Notes: generated by a model not told the origin, from the sequence alone. Shown: positions 24,417-32,958, counted from the stretch's first letter. The stretch is 48,718 nt of DNA from JOPF133 sp052144935 (GCA_052144935.1 JBKQPR010000157.1:1-48718); one strand, 5' to 3'. Numbers and translations: made by a program.

Positions 24417-27400
24417 GCGATCAAGGTCAAGAGAAGGACCCGGTAGTCAATTCCTCACTAAGCAAGCAGCTCTTCATCTGGTCGGCACTACTGGTGCTTT
24501 CTCTGATTTGGGGACTGTGGGACGAGATGTACGGTATCCGTCCCTGGAAGAGTTACGAGGCGCGCTTCGAGAAGCTGTACGGCCGCTATCTGGCCTCGGC
24601 GAAGCTGGGCGAGGTGGCCAACGAGCGCCAGCTCAAATCGGCGCCCGAATACCGCCGGCTGGACGCGGAAATGCAGGCCGCCGAGAAGGCCGCGATGCCG
24701 GCCGCCTCGGCCATCGATAAGGAAGTCAACGAAGATCTGGTGCCCAAGATCCTGGCGCTCAACGATCCCTTTCAGGAAGTGCGCAGCCACATCGGCTCGC
24801 TGACCTATGAGATCGAGGTTTCCAAAAGCGAGAGCCGCAAGGACTCGCTACGCAAGCAGATTCAGGAGCTGAGGGACGAAACCCACAAGATCGCGCTGCC
24901 GGGCGAGAGAGAAAAGCGCACCATGAAGTTCGCCGACATGGACGCGCAGTTGCTGGCCTGGAAGGCCCGCAAGGCCGAGTTGTTGCAGAAGCGCGTGGAC
25001 GTCATGAAGCAGGCCACCGAGCTGCGGGCCAAGCGCGACCAGTATCTCTCCGACCGCATCGCCGACGCCAGCGCCGATACCATCGCGGCGGTCGAGAATT
25101 CGCTATCGAGCTTCGACATCCGCATCCGGCAGATCCACATCAAGGACGTGGATTTGGTGGACCGCTGCGAATCCTGCCACCTGGGCACGCGCGAACCGGT
25201 GGTGCTGAAGGCGGCCAACATGGGCGGCGAAGAAGTGTTTACCAGCCATCCGGAGCCGGAGCTGCTCAAGATTCACGATCCCGAACGGTTCGGCTGCACG
25301 CCCTGCCATGGCGGCAATGGCGTGGCGCTGTCCAGCGTGGAAAAGGCGCACGGCTACAACAAGTACTGGCTGTGGCCCCTGCATCACAAAGAAAACATCG
25401 AAGCCGGCTGCCAGCAGTGCCACTCGAAAGAGATCGTCACCGAGATGGCCCCTACGCTGGACGCCGGGCGCGAACTCTTCCGGCTGCGCGGCTGCATGGC
25501 CTGCCACCGGTACGAAGGCTTCGACCGCGATGCCGACGAGATGGCGTCGGTCGGGCAGCAGGTCCGGCAACTCGAACAACAGAAGGCCGAGTGGCGGCGG
25601 CAGGCGGGCTTCGACGAGCAGAAGGGCAACAACCCGCGCACTTCCGACGCCGAGGCCAAGAAGCTGTTCCAGGAATCCAACGACCTGAAGGTGCGGGCCA
25701 GCGGCCTGGACGCCAAACTCGAGCAGCTCGACATGCGGTCGCACGAGTTGGTGCGCGAAGTGAAGAAGGTGGGTCCGAGCCTGAAGGAAGCGCGCGTGAA
25801 ACTGCGCAAGGAGTGGATCCCGGTCTGGCTCAAGGACCCGCATCTGTGGCGCGAAGGCACCAAGATGCCCACGTTCCGCCTGGACGATGGCGAGATCCAC
25901 GCCATCGCGGCCTTCATCTGGCAATCGGGCGTCCAGGGAACGCTGCCGCAACAGAAGCCGGGCGACCCCGAAAAGGGCAAGGAAGCTTTCGAAACGCGCG
26001 GCTGCATGGCTTGCCATTCGATGGGCGAGGGCGGGCAGAGGCAGGGCGGCACGTTTGCCGCCAACCTCAGCCGGGAAGGCGAAAAGGCCAACTACGATTA
26101 CCTGGTCCGCTGGGTACACAACCCGCGCCAGCGCACCCTGCCTTACTGCCCCTACGAAAAGAAGGACCTGACCGAGGAAGATTATAAGCGGCATGACCAG
26201 CCGTTCGTCTTCGACCTGGAACATACCAAGTGCCCCAACGACGGGCACGAGCTGCAAGTCCAGCAGATGACTCCGATGCCCAGCCTCCGGCTGACCGAGG
26301 ACGATGCGCGCGATGTCGCCAGTTATCTGATGACCCGCAAGCGCGATAACTTCACTTACCAGAACGCCGACTATCTGGACGATGCGGGTTTGAAGAACCG
26401 CGGCATGGCCCTGGTGCGCTTCTACGGCTGCGCGGGCTGCCACGAAATCTCGGGCCTGGAAGAGGAACAGCGCATCGGCACCGAGCTGACCAAAGAGGGT
26501 TCCAAGCCCATCGAGCGCCTGGATTTCGCGCTGCTCGGCCACAAGGCCGAAGACGAGGGCTGGCTCACCCACAAGGGCTTCTTCGAGCACAAGCTGGCCG
26601 ATCCGGCGGTCTACGACCAAGGCAAGGAAAAGGCCAAGCAGGACCGGCTGAAGATGCCGAACTTCAACCTCACCAAGCCCGAAATCGACGAGGTTACTAC
26701 TTTCCTGGAAGGCTCGGTCGACGCCAGCGTGCCGGCGCGGTATTTCTACGCGCCCACCGATCAGCGCCAGGATATTATCGACGGCTGGTGGGTGGTGCGC
26801 AAGTATAACTGCATGGGCTGCCACAAAGTACACGTCGGGCAGACCACCACGTTCGACCTGATGACTAAGTACCAGGATCCCGATTGGAAGGATCAGAAGC
26901 CGCCCACTCTGATCGGCGAGGGCGCGCGCGTGCGGCCCGACTGGCTGATGCGCTTCCTGAACAATCCGGCCTTGAGCGACACCGACACCAATCGCGACGG
27001 CGTGCGCCAGTATCTGAAGGTGCGGATGCCGACCTTCAGTTTTTCCGATGGCGAAATTCGCAAGCTGGTGCGCTTCTTCGAGGCGCTTTCCTCGCAGGCG
27101 CAGCCCTTCATCGCGGAACAGACCGATCCGTTGAGCGACCAGGAGCGCGGCATGGCCCGCGCGCTGTTCACCAGCGAAGGCGCGCCGTGCCTGAAGTGCC
27201 ACATGACCGGCGACCCCAAACACGATGCCAAGGCCACCGCGCCGAACTTCACGGTAGCGCGTGAACGCTTGAAACCGGGCTGGACCAAGCGCTGGATTCT
27301 GGACCCGGCGGCGATGGCGCCCGGCACCGCCATGCCTTCCGGATTGTTCCGGCACGACGAAGACCGGTGGGTGTTTGCAGGCCCCACGCCGGCCAGTTTC

Positions 27401-27511
27401 CAGGGTTACACTAAGGACCAGGCGGACCTGCTGGTGCGCTACATGTTCCAATTCACGCCGGAGGAGCTGGGAAGGTTGAGGGCTAGCGCCGGCGCGGGCG
27501 GGTTGCCGTGA
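24413..27511 (+). CDS. Large membrane-anchored octaheme cytochrome c
   Basis: A 1032-residue protein. One N-terminal membrane helix (~20-35, LFIWSALLVLSLIWGLWDEM) is followed by a long charged helical/coiled-coil stretch (~45-235). Eight CxxCH sites come next: CESCH 252, CTPCH 295, CQQCH 333, CMACH 361, CMACH 531, CAGCH 673, CMGCH 800 and CLKCH 926. Sites 5-8 sit in separate c-type modules with distal Met candidates (e.g. KMPTFRLDDGEI, KMPNFNLTKPEI, RMPTFSFSDGEI). It would accept electrons from the Rieske protein and pass them to an oxidase or periplasmic carrier. Its ATG overlaps the upstream stop, so it is coupled to the cytochrome b gene. Such size and domain fusion are well beyond cytochrome c1 or f. 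A coiled-coil segment (~375-455) interrupts the heme modules. Confidence 0.9.
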   Translation: MSDQGQEKDPVVNSSLSKQLFIWSALLVLSLIWGLWDEMYGIRPWKSYEARFEKLYGRYLASAKLGEVANERQLKSAPEYRRLDAEMQAAEKAAMPAASAIDKEVNEDLVPKILALNDPFQEVRSHIGSLTYEIEVSKSESRKDSLRKQIQELRDETHKIALPGEREKRTMKFADMDAQLLAWKARKAELLQKRVDVMKQATELRAKRDQYLSDRIADASADTIAAVENSLSSFDIRIRQIHIKDVDLVDRCESCHLGTREPVVLKAANMGGEEVFTSHPEPELLKIHDPERFGCTPCHGGNGVALSSVEKAHGYNKYWLWPLHHKENIEAGCQQCHSKEIVTEMAPTLDAGRELFRLRGCMACHRYEGFDRDADEMASVGQQVRQLEQQKAEWRRQAGFDEQKGNNPRTSDAEAKKLFQESNDLKVRASGLDAKLEQLDMRSHELVREVKKVGPSLKEARVKLRKEWIPVWLKDPHLWREGTKMPTFRLDDGEIHAIAAFIWQSGVQGTLPQQKPGDPEKGKEAFETRGCMACHSMGEGGQRQGGTFAANLSREGEKANYDYLVRWVHNPRQRTLPYCPYEKKDLTEEDYKRHDQPFVFDLEHTKCPNDGHELQVQQMTPMPSLRLTEDDARDVASYLMTRKRDNFTYQNADYLDDAGLKNRGMALVRFYGCAGCHEISGLEEEQRIGTELTKEGSKPIERLDFALLGHKAEDEGWLTHKGFFEHKLADPAVYDQGKEKAKQDRLKMPNFNLTKPEIDEVTTFLEGSVDASVPARYFYAPTDQRQDIIDGWWVVRKYNCMGCHKVHVGQTTTFDLMTKYQDPDWKDQKPPTLIGEGARVRPDWLMRFLNNPALSDTDTNRDGVRQYLKVRMPTFSFSDGEIRKLVRFFEALSSQAQPFIAEQTDPLSDQERGMARALFTSEGAPCLKCHMTGDPKHDAKATAPNFTVARERLKPGWTKRWILDPAAMAPGTAMPSGLFRHDEDRWVFAGPTPASFQGYTKDQADLLVRYMFQFTPEELGRLRASAGAGGLP

Positions 27512-27523
27512 CAGACGATTTTC

Positions 27524-27616
27524 GACGCGGAGACGCGGAGGCGCGGAGGAAAACGCGGAGAACACATTTTGAAATCATTCTCGGTGGGTTTCTCTGCGTC
27601 TCCGCGCCTCTGCGTC
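27524..27616. repeat. GCGGAGACGCGGAG-family imperfect inverted repeat, copy C
   Basis: Left arm GACGCGGAGACGCGGAGG from 27524, continuing GCGCGGAG; right arm its complement (CTCTGCGTCTCCGCGCC, CTCTGCGTC) ends at 27616. It occupies the gap between the octaheme cytochrome and the cupredoxin genes. Confidence 0.75.
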
Positions 27617-27648
27617 AAGGTTTTTGATTTTCAAGGAGACTTTCAACG

Positions 27649-28437
27649 ATGAAGAGATTTTGGATCGGAAGCGGGCTGGTTTCCGCGCTGGTGGTCACCG
27701 CATTCACGCTGGTAAGTTGCGGCGGCGGGGAGACCAAGACGGAAGCGCCCAAGTCGGCGGAGAGTGGCGGACCGGCTGCCATGCCGGATCTGGACAACGG
27801 CGGCACAATCACGGGTAAAGTGACGTTTGATGGGACGCCGCCCAAGATGGCCGTTCTGGACGTGTCGGCGAACCCGGTGTGCGCCAAAGCGCATGCCTCC
27901 GCGCCATTGCGGTCCGAAGAAGTGGTGGTCAACAGCGGTGGAACGTTGAAGAACGTGTTTGTTTGGGTGAGCGCGGGCTTGCCGGATAAGACCTGGCAGG
28001 TGCCGGCCACCGCCGTTACGATCGATCAGAACGGCTGCGAGTACATGCCGCATGTGATTGCATTGATGGCCGGGCAGAATCTGGAAATCAAGAACAGCGA
28101 CCCGACCAATCACAACATCCACCCGCAGCCCACGGTGAACCAGGAGTTCAACGAGTCGCAGGCGCCCGGAACTCCGCCGATCGCCAAGACGTTCGCGAGG
28201 CAGGAAATCATGATGCCGGTGAAGTGCAACGTGCACAACTGGATGCGGTCGTATATCAGCGTGGTCTCGCACCCCTTCTTCGCGGTGACGGGCGACGACG
28301 GAACGTATACAATAAAGGGTCTGCCGCCGGGGACTTACACCATCGAAATCGTTCACGAGAAGTACGGCAAGCAGCAGCAGCAGATCACGGTAGGGGCCAA
28401 GGAGAGCAAGACCGCCGATTTCACGGTTAAGGGGTAG
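27649..28437 (+). CDS. Cupredoxin-like lipoprotein with carboxypeptidase-regulatory-like tail
   Basis: A 262-residue predicted lipoprotein (signal peptide ending LVSC, Cys24). The middle has a blue-copper-like signature: His155/His158 in DPTNHNIHPQP and CNVHNWM at 193-199 (Cys193, His196, Met199), the expected type-1 copper set. The C-terminal ~55 residues (FFAVTGDDGTYTIKGLPPG, TYTIEIVHEKYG) form a beta-sandwich module of the carboxypeptidase-regulatory-like type. ATG 27649 follows AAGGAGA. Position after the octaheme cytochrome suggests an electron carrier between the bc complex and an oxidase, or a copper-binding assembly protein; the sequence does not decide. High Lys near the C-terminus. 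Confidence 0.75.
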   Translation: MKRFWIGSGLVSALVVTAFTLVSCGGGETKTEAPKSAESGGPAAMPDLDNGGTITGKVTFDGTPPKMAVLDVSANPVCAKAHASAPLRSEEVVVNSGGTLKNVFVWVSAGLPDKTWQVPATAVTIDQNGCEYMPHVIALMAGQNLEIKNSDPTNHNIHPQPTVNQEFNESQAPGTPPIAKTFARQEIMMPVKCNVHNWMRSYISVVSHPFFAVTGDDGTYTIKGLPPGTYTIEIVHEKYGKQQQQITVGAKESKTADFTVKG

Positions 28438-28446
28438 GGTGGCAGA

Positions 28447-28540
28447 CCGCTCCCTGACGGTCGCGGCTCCGACACCGAGCCGCGGCTCGGTAGGGATAGG
28501 TAACAGAGCCGGGCCCAGGGGGCACCCCGTGAGGGAGCGG
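28447..28540. repeat. Inverted-repeat element with internal 18-bp palindrome
   Basis: CCGCTCCCTGACGG at 28447-28460 pairs with CCGTGAGGGAGCGG at 28527-28540 (one mismatch). Inside is the perfect palindrome ACCGAGCCGCGGCTCGGT at 28474-28491. It lies between the cupredoxin and heme A synthase genes and could be a hairpin terminator or attenuator within the operon, or another mobile palindromic repeat. Confidence 0.55.
28508..28528 (-). repeat. 21-bp GGGGYGCCC-NNN-GGGCCC motif, copy 4
   Basis: The minus strand reads GGGGTGCCC CCT GGGCCC GGC, within the inverted-repeat element before ctaA. Confidence 0.55.
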
Positions 28541-28602
28541 TGCTTGGAGGGGATCTGGGCCAGTTAGGGAAGCCTTCTACGTTCGGGATGCATCTGTAGA
28601 CT

Positions 28603-29454
28603 ATGGACAATCTTGGGCTGCACCGGTTCACGGTTCTGGTGGCAGTGTGCACCTTTCTGCTGGTCGTCGCCGGCAGTCTGGTCACCAGCAACGATGCCGC
28701 TTTGTCCGTGCCCGACTGGCCCCTCTCCTGGGGCAGACTGGTGCCGCCGCTGGAGGGCGGCATTCGCTATGAATTCGCGCATCGCGCGCTGGCCGCGCTG
28801 GTAGCGCTGCTCACCATCACGATGGCGGTGTGGCTGGAGCGGGTCGAGGGCCGTCGATGGATGCGCCGCTTGGGCTGGGCGGCAGTCGTGGCGGTGCTGG
28901 TGCAGGCCGCCTTGGGCGGTGCAGCGGTGCGGCTGGTGACGCCCAAGACCGTGACTATCGCGCATGCCTGCCTGGCGCAAGTCTGTTTCGGTTTGGTCGT
29001 GGCGATAATCGTGGGGCAGGCGCTCCGCCTGCCAACGCTACCTGCATTGAGCGAATTGGCAGGGGGGCGCCCCTTGGGCCCGCCTGCCCCACTAGTGGCC
29101 GCGGTGGCGCTCTTCGGCCAGACGATCCTCGGCGCGATGGTGCGCTATGGCGCGGCGGGTGTGGGCTTCCACATCATCGGTGCGGTAGTCGCCACGATTC
29201 TGGTGATGTGGGCCGGCTTGCGGATTCCGTTGCGGCGGCCCGCGTTGCTGCTCGTCTCGCTCACCTTCTCGCAGGTTTTTCTGGGCCTCGGGTCGTACAT
29301 GGCGCGCGTCGTCAACATCGTCACGCCCCAGCCGATGCCTTTGACGATCTGGTTCACGGTGGCTCACGTGGCCGTGGGTTCGGCGGCTTTTGGAGCGGCA
29401 GTGGTATTGACAATGGCGCCCCCGGTGGCGCACGAGGGAGTAGCCATCGCCTGA
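28603..29454 (+). CDS. ctaA: Heme A synthase (CtaA/COX15 family)
   Basis: A 283-residue membrane protein with about eight helices that oxidises heme O to heme A for aa3-type oxidases. Landmarks: LHRFTVLVAVCTFLLVVAGS, the extracytoplasmic loop with PDWPLSWGRLVPP, the heme-ligand His in YEFAHRALAALVAL, VQAALGGAAVRLV, and matching His in IAHACLAQV, VGFHIIGAVV and FTVAHVAVGS. A short GC-rich insert (LAGGRPLGPPAPL, with the 21-bp motif at 29064-29084) sits in the loop between the two four-helix halves. ATG 28603 is the first start after an inverted-repeat element. The stop overlaps the ctaB start (TGATG), so the two are translationally coupled. Confidence 0.88.
   Translation: MDNLGLHRFTVLVAVCTFLLVVAGSLVTSNDAALSVPDWPLSWGRLVPPLEGGIRYEFAHRALAALVALLTITMAVWLERVEGRRWMRRLGWAAVVAVLVQAALGGAAVRLVTPKTVTIAHACLAQVCFGLVVAIIVGQALRLPTLPALSELAGGRPLGPPAPLVAAVALFGQTILGAMVRYGAAGVGFHIIGAVVATILVMWAGLRIPLRRPALLLVSLTFSQVFLGLGSYMARVVNIVTPQPMPLTIWFTVAHVAVGSAAFGAAVVLTMAPPVAHEGVAIA
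29064..29084 (+). repeat. 21-bp GGGGYGCCC-NNN-GGGCCC motif, copy 5 (inside ctaA)
   Basis: GGGGCGCCC CTT GGGCCC GCC, encoding the GRPLGPPA segment of the central loop of heme A synthase. Confidence 0.65.
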
Positions 29455-30332
29455 TGCGCGATTACATCGAGTTGACCAAGCCGCGAATCACCTGGCTCAT
29501 CCTGATGAGCACGGGGATCGGCTATTTCTTCGGGCTGCCCCGCGCGGCCAACTGGTGGGAGTTTCTGAAGAACATCCCGCTCCTTTCGCTGCTGCACACC
29601 ATCGTGGGCACGGCCCTGATCGCCTCCGGCACCGCCGCCCTGAACCAGTGGTACGAGCGCGAGGCCGATCGCAAGATGCGGCGCACGGCGGGCCGCCCTC
29701 TGCCGGCCGGCAAAATGTCCGCGTCGCGCGCGCTGGCCTTCGGAGCCGCGCTTTCGGTAGCCGGTTTCGCCGAGTTGTGGCTGGGGGTGAACCTGCTCGC
29801 CGGCCTGATTGGCGCCTTCACTCTGGCCAGCTATCTGTTCATCTACACACCCATGAAGCAGCGCACCTGGTGGTCCACTACGGTGGGCGCTATTCCCGGA
29901 GCCATGCCTCCGGTGATCGGTTACGCCGCGGCGGCTGGCGCCATCCCGCGCGAATCCTGGGTGCTGTTTGCGATTCTGTTTCTGTGGCAGTTCCCGCATT
30001 TCTATTCGATCGCCTGGATGTACAAGGACGATTACGCCCGCGCCGGCATCCGCATGTTGCCGGTGGTGGAACCGGATTGCCGCTCCACGGCGCGCCAGAT
30101 CGTGCTCTACGGCGTGGCGCTGATTCCGGTCAGCCTGGTTCCCGGCATCCTGGGGATGTCCGGCCGTATCTATGTGATCGGAGCCTTATTGCTGGGCCTG
30201 TGGTTCTTGTATTCAGGGGTGCGAGTGGCGCTGGAACGCAGCCTGTCTCGCGCTCGCGGTGTGCTGGTCACTTCGGTCCTCTACCTTCCGCTCATCTACG
30301 GGCTTATGCTCTTAGATAGGCCCGGTTTGTGA
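29454..30332 (+). CDS. ctaB: Protoheme IX farnesyltransferase (heme O synthase)
   Basis: A 292-residue UbiA-type prenyltransferase that adds a farnesyl group to heme B, making heme O, the substrate of CtaA. The first helix reads IELTKPRITWLILMSTGIGY; the Asp-rich catalytic motif is NQWYEREADRKMRRTAGRPL (~residues 64-83). The second polar loop has PHFYSIAWMYKDDYARAGIR. ATG 29454 overlaps the ctaA stop by one base; a much longer in-frame extension only runs through ctaA. The stop overlaps the ABC ATPase start. Together with ctaA it shows that an A-type heme oxidase is made. Confidence 0.93.
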   Translation: MRDYIELTKPRITWLILMSTGIGYFFGLPRAANWWEFLKNIPLLSLLHTIVGTALIASGTAALNQWYEREADRKMRRTAGRPLPAGKMSASRALAFGAALSVAGFAELWLGVNLLAGLIGAFTLASYLFIYTPMKQRTWWSTTVGAIPGAMPPVIGYAAAAGAIPRESWVLFAILFLWQFPHFYSIAWMYKDDYARAGIRMLPVVEPDCRSTARQIVLYGVALIPVSLVPGILGMSGRIYVIGALLLGLWFLYSGVRVALERSLSRARGVLVTSVLYLPLIYGLMLLDRPGL

Positions 30333-31237
30333 TTCAAGTTCAAAATCTCACCCATCGTTATGGAGACCGCATCGCACTTTCTCACGTCAGTTTCGAGGTG
30401 AAGAAGGGCGAGATCTTTGGCCTGCTAGGGCCCAATGGCGGCGGCAAGTCCACGCTGTTTCGCATTCTATCCACCATGATGGCGCCTACCGAGGGCAGCG
30501 CCACGCTGGCCGGTTTCGATGTGGAGCGCCAACCGGCCCAGGTGCGCCGCCATGTCGGCGTGGTGTTTCAGACGCAAAGCCTGGACAAGGCGCTTACCGT
30601 CGAGGAGAACCTGCGCGCCCAGGGCCACCTGCACGGGCTGAGCGGCGCGGTGCTCCGCGAGCGCATGGAACGGGCCATGGAACAACTGGGGCTAGCGGAC
30701 CGCCGCAAGGATCTGGTGGAGACGCTTTCCGGAGGCCTGCGGCGCCGCGTGGAAATCGCCAAGGCGCTGCTGCACCAGCCGCAAATCCTGTTAATGGACG
30801 AAGCGTCCACGGGCCTCGACCCGTCCGCGCGCCGCGACCTCTCGCGGCACGTGGAAACGCTGCGCGAGACCGAGGGCGTGACCATCCTGCTGACCACCCA
30901 CATCCTGGAGGAGGCTGGCCGCTGCGACCGCCTGGTTCTGCTGCACCAGGGCAGCATCGTCGCCCAAGGCAGCCCGGCGGAGTTGCGGTCGCGTATCGGC
31001 GGCGACGTGGTGGTGCTGGAATCTTCCGACAGCGTCAACCTGGCGGCCCAGATTGCCGAGCGTTTCGGGGTGCGGCCCACCGCGATTGATGGCCACGTGC
31101 GCGTGGAGATCGCCAACGGCCACCGTTTCATCGCCGAAGTGGTGGAGGCGTTTCCGGGCGCCATCGAGTCGGTGGGCCTCCACAAGCCCTCGCTCGAGGA
31201 TGTGTTTGTGAAGGAAACGGGAGCGTCCATTGAGTAA
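30329..31237 (+). CDS. ABC transporter ATP-binding protein (ABC-2/CcmA-like)
   Basis: A 302-residue ATPase. Walker A GPNGGGKST (~residues 35-43), Q-loop VVFQTQSLDKALTV, signature LSGGLRRRVEIAKALL, Walker B ILLMDEASTGLD, and H-loop LLTTHILEEAGR. The C-terminal ~80 residues are an accessory domain as in DrrA/NodI-type exporters. It starts at a GTG that overlaps the ctaB stop and forms an exporter with the next gene. The cargo is unknown; the place between heme O synthase and SCO1 suggests a role in oxidase biogenesis, but this is inference from context only. Confidence 0.9.
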   Translation: MIQVQNLTHRYGDRIALSHVSFEVKKGEIFGLLGPNGGGKSTLFRILSTMMAPTEGSATLAGFDVERQPAQVRRHVGVVFQTQSLDKALTVEENLRAQGHLHGLSGAVLRERMERAMEQLGLADRRKDLVETLSGGLRRRVEIAKALLHQPQILLMDEASTGLDPSARRDLSRHVETLRETEGVTILLTTHILEEAGRCDRLVLLHQGSIVAQGSPAELRSRIGGDVVVLESSDSVNLAAQIAERFGVRPTAIDGHVRVEIANGHRFIAEVVEAFPGAIESVGLHKPSLEDVFVKETGASIE

Positions 31238-31970
31238 CTTCTTCTTGCCCGCGGCCACCCTATGGCAGCGCGAGCTGGTGCGCTTCTGGCGTCAGAAGAG
31301 CCGCGTGCTGGGGGTGGTGGCTTCGCCGCTGGTCTTCTGGCTGCTCATCGGCTACGGCTCGAACGACCTGGGCCGCTTCTATTCCGGAGCGCTGGTGCTG
31401 ACGGTGATGTTTTCGGCCATCTTCTCGACCATCTCGATCATCGAAGACCGGCGCGAAGGCTTCTTGCTTTCCATGCTGGTATCGCCCGCGCCGCGCACCA
31501 GCCTGGTGTTCGGCAAGATTCTGGGCGCGGCCACGCTGGCCTGGATCCAGGGGCTGATCTTTCTGGCCTTCGCTCCCCTGGCCGGTGTGCGCATCGGCTG
31601 GCTGGATCTGATCCCCGTGGTGGCCTCGATTTTTCTGATTTCGTTCACGCTCACCGGGCTGGGCTTTGTGATCGCATGGAAGATGGATTCCACTTCCGGT
31701 TTTCACGCCATCATGAACCTGTTGCTGGTGCCCATGTGGATGGTCTCGGGGTCGCTATTCCCCATGGCGACGGCGCACGGATGGGTGAAGGCCATTATGT
31801 GGATCAACCCGCTGACGTATTCGATCTCCCTGTTGAACTACACGCTGCGGCTGCCCAACGCCTCGCCCGGCGCGATGGAGAGCGTCGTGGTGACGGCCGC
31901 TTTCGGCCTGGTGCTGCTGCTGGCATCGGGCATAATGGCCGCGCAGAAGGCCACCCGCAGCGCGGCATGA
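31230..31970 (+). CDS. ABC-2 type transporter permease
   Basis: A 246-residue permease with six hydrophobic helices (e.g. VVASPLVFWLLIGYG, GALVLTVMFSAIFSTISIIE, FGLVLLLASGIMAA) and the ABC-2 segment EDRREGFLLSMLVSPAPR that contacts the ATPase. The start is a TTG that overlaps the end of the ATPase gene by eight bases; this start is inferred from the conserved N-terminal helix (LPAATLWQRELVRFWRQKSR) following closely. The stop overlaps the SCO1 gene start (ATGA). It pairs with the upstream ATPase. Confidence 0.87.
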   Translation: MSNFFLPAATLWQRELVRFWRQKSRVLGVVASPLVFWLLIGYGSNDLGRFYSGALVLTVMFSAIFSTISIIEDRREGFLLSMLVSPAPRTSLVFGKILGAATLAWIQGLIFLAFAPLAGVRIGWLDLIPVVASIFLISFTLTGLGFVIAWKMDSTSGFHAIMNLLLVPMWMVSGSLFPMATAHGWVKAIMWINPLTYSISLLNYTLRLPNASPGAMESVVVTAAFGLVLLLASGIMAAQKATRSAA

Positions 31971-32551
31971 GGACCCCCTATCTGTTCTCTCCGCGTATTC
32001 TCGGCGTGCTCTGCGTCTCCGCGGTGAATGTCCTGGCGCCCGCCTGCATCCAACCCAAGCCGCTGGAAGTGATGGGCGCGGCTCCGGCGTTTCAGCTCAC
32101 CACTCAAACCGGCGCCTCCTTCGACAGCCAATCGCTGGCCGGGCACGTCTGGGTGGCCGACTTCGTTTACACCACCTGCACCGGCCCCTGCCCGATGATG
32201 AGCTCGCAGATGCGCCAGATCCAGAGCCTCACCGCCGAAACGCCGGACGTGAAGCTGGTGTCTTTCACGGTAGACCCGCAGCACGATACGCCGCCGGTGC
32301 TGGCCGAGTACGCCAAGCACTTCAAATACGACCCGGCGCGCTGGGTCTTCCTCACCGGCGACCAGGCGGGGCTCAACCAGGCCGGCCTGGGATTCAAGCT
32401 GAACAGCGTGGATGGCTCAACCACCCACAGCACGCGTTTCGTGCTGGTGGACCGGCGGCAGCGCGTCCGCGGCTATTACATCAGCTCCGACGACGGGTTT
32501 ATTCAACGGCTGTTGCACGATATCCGGCAACTGGAGCGCGATAGCTCATGA
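31967..32551 (+). CDS. SCO1/SenC-type copper chaperone for cytochrome oxidase
   Basis: A 194-residue thioredoxin-fold protein. The copper motif CTGPC (Cys71, Cys75) lies in FVYTTCTGPCPMMSSQM; the third ligand His154 is in STTHSTRFVLVD, and DPQHDTP (103-109) is the family's Asp loop. SCO proteins load or reduce the CuA site of cytochrome oxidase subunit II. An N-terminal signal/anchor (LFSPRILGVLCVSAVNVLAP, then AC) is encoded by a half copy of the GCGGAGACGCGGAG repeat family. ATG 31967 overlaps the permease stop. The DUF420 gene overlaps its own stop. Confidence 0.9.
   Translation: MRTPYLFSPRILGVLCVSAVNVLAPACIQPKPLEVMGAAPAFQLTTQTGASFDSQSLAGHVWVADFVYTTCTGPCPMMSSQMRQIQSLTAETPDVKLVSFTVDPQHDTPPVLAEYAKHFKYDPARWVFLTGDQAGLNQAGLGFKLNSVDGSTTHSTRFVLVDRRQRVRGYYISSDDGFIQRLLHDIRQLERDSS
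31982..32029 (+). repeat. Half copy of the GCGGAGACGCGGAG repeat inside the SCO1 gene
   Basis: CTCTCCGCGTATTCTCGGCG followed by TGCTCTGCGTCTCCGCGGTGAA matches the right arm of copies B and E (CTCTGCGTCTCCGCGGTGA). It codes for the hydrophobic N-terminus of the SCO1 protein. No left arm is present. Confidence 0.6.
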
Positions 32552-32958
32552 CCCCCGTTCTGCCCACCGTCAACGCGATACTCAACGCCACCGCCTTCGT
32601 GCTGCTGCTATGGGGCTACCGGCTGATCCGCCGGAAGCGCGTCGACCGGCACCGCAAGGTCATGATTACGGCATTCATCACCTCGTGCCTGTTTCTGGTC
32701 TGCTACGTGATCTACCACGTGCAGGTTGGCAGCGTGCGCTTCCCGCATACGGGCGCGATCCGCACGGTGTATCTGACCATCCTCGGGACCCATACCGCGC
32801 TGGCGGCCACGGTTCCGGTGCTGGCCATCATCACGCTGCGCCGCGGCTTGACGCAGCGCTATGAGATGCATCGGCGGATCGCCAAATGGACGCTGCCCAT
32901 CTGGATGTACGTCAGCGTGACGGGCGTGGTGGTGTATCTGATGCTATACCACATGTAA
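32548..32958 (+). CDS. DUF420 membrane protein (CtaM-like oxidase assembly factor)
   Basis: A 136-residue protein with four hydrophobic helices and conserved His residues (RVDRHRKVMITAF, LVCYVIYHVQVG, GTHTALAATVPVL, EMHRRIAKWTLPIWMYVS), the pattern of DUF420 (PF04238). A Bacillus/Staphylococcus relative (CtaM) is needed for mature heme-copper oxidase. Here it is the last gene of the bc/oxidase-assembly operon and overlaps the SCO1 stop by four bases, which supports an assembly role. The next gene downstream is preceded by a hairpin element and is probably separate. Confidence 0.85.
   Translation: MTPVLPTVNAILNATAFVLLLWGYRLIRRKRVDRHRKVMITAFITSCLFLVCYVIYHVQVGSVRFPHTGAIRTVYLTILGTHTALAATVPVLAIITLRRGLTQRYEMHRRIAKWTLPIWMYVSVTGVVVYLMLYHM

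Noticed and set aside
28830..29453. Longer start for heme O synthase reaching into ctaA
   Set aside because: The added ~208 codons are an out-of-frame reading of ctaA; the conserved IELTKPRIT start follows the ATG at 29454.
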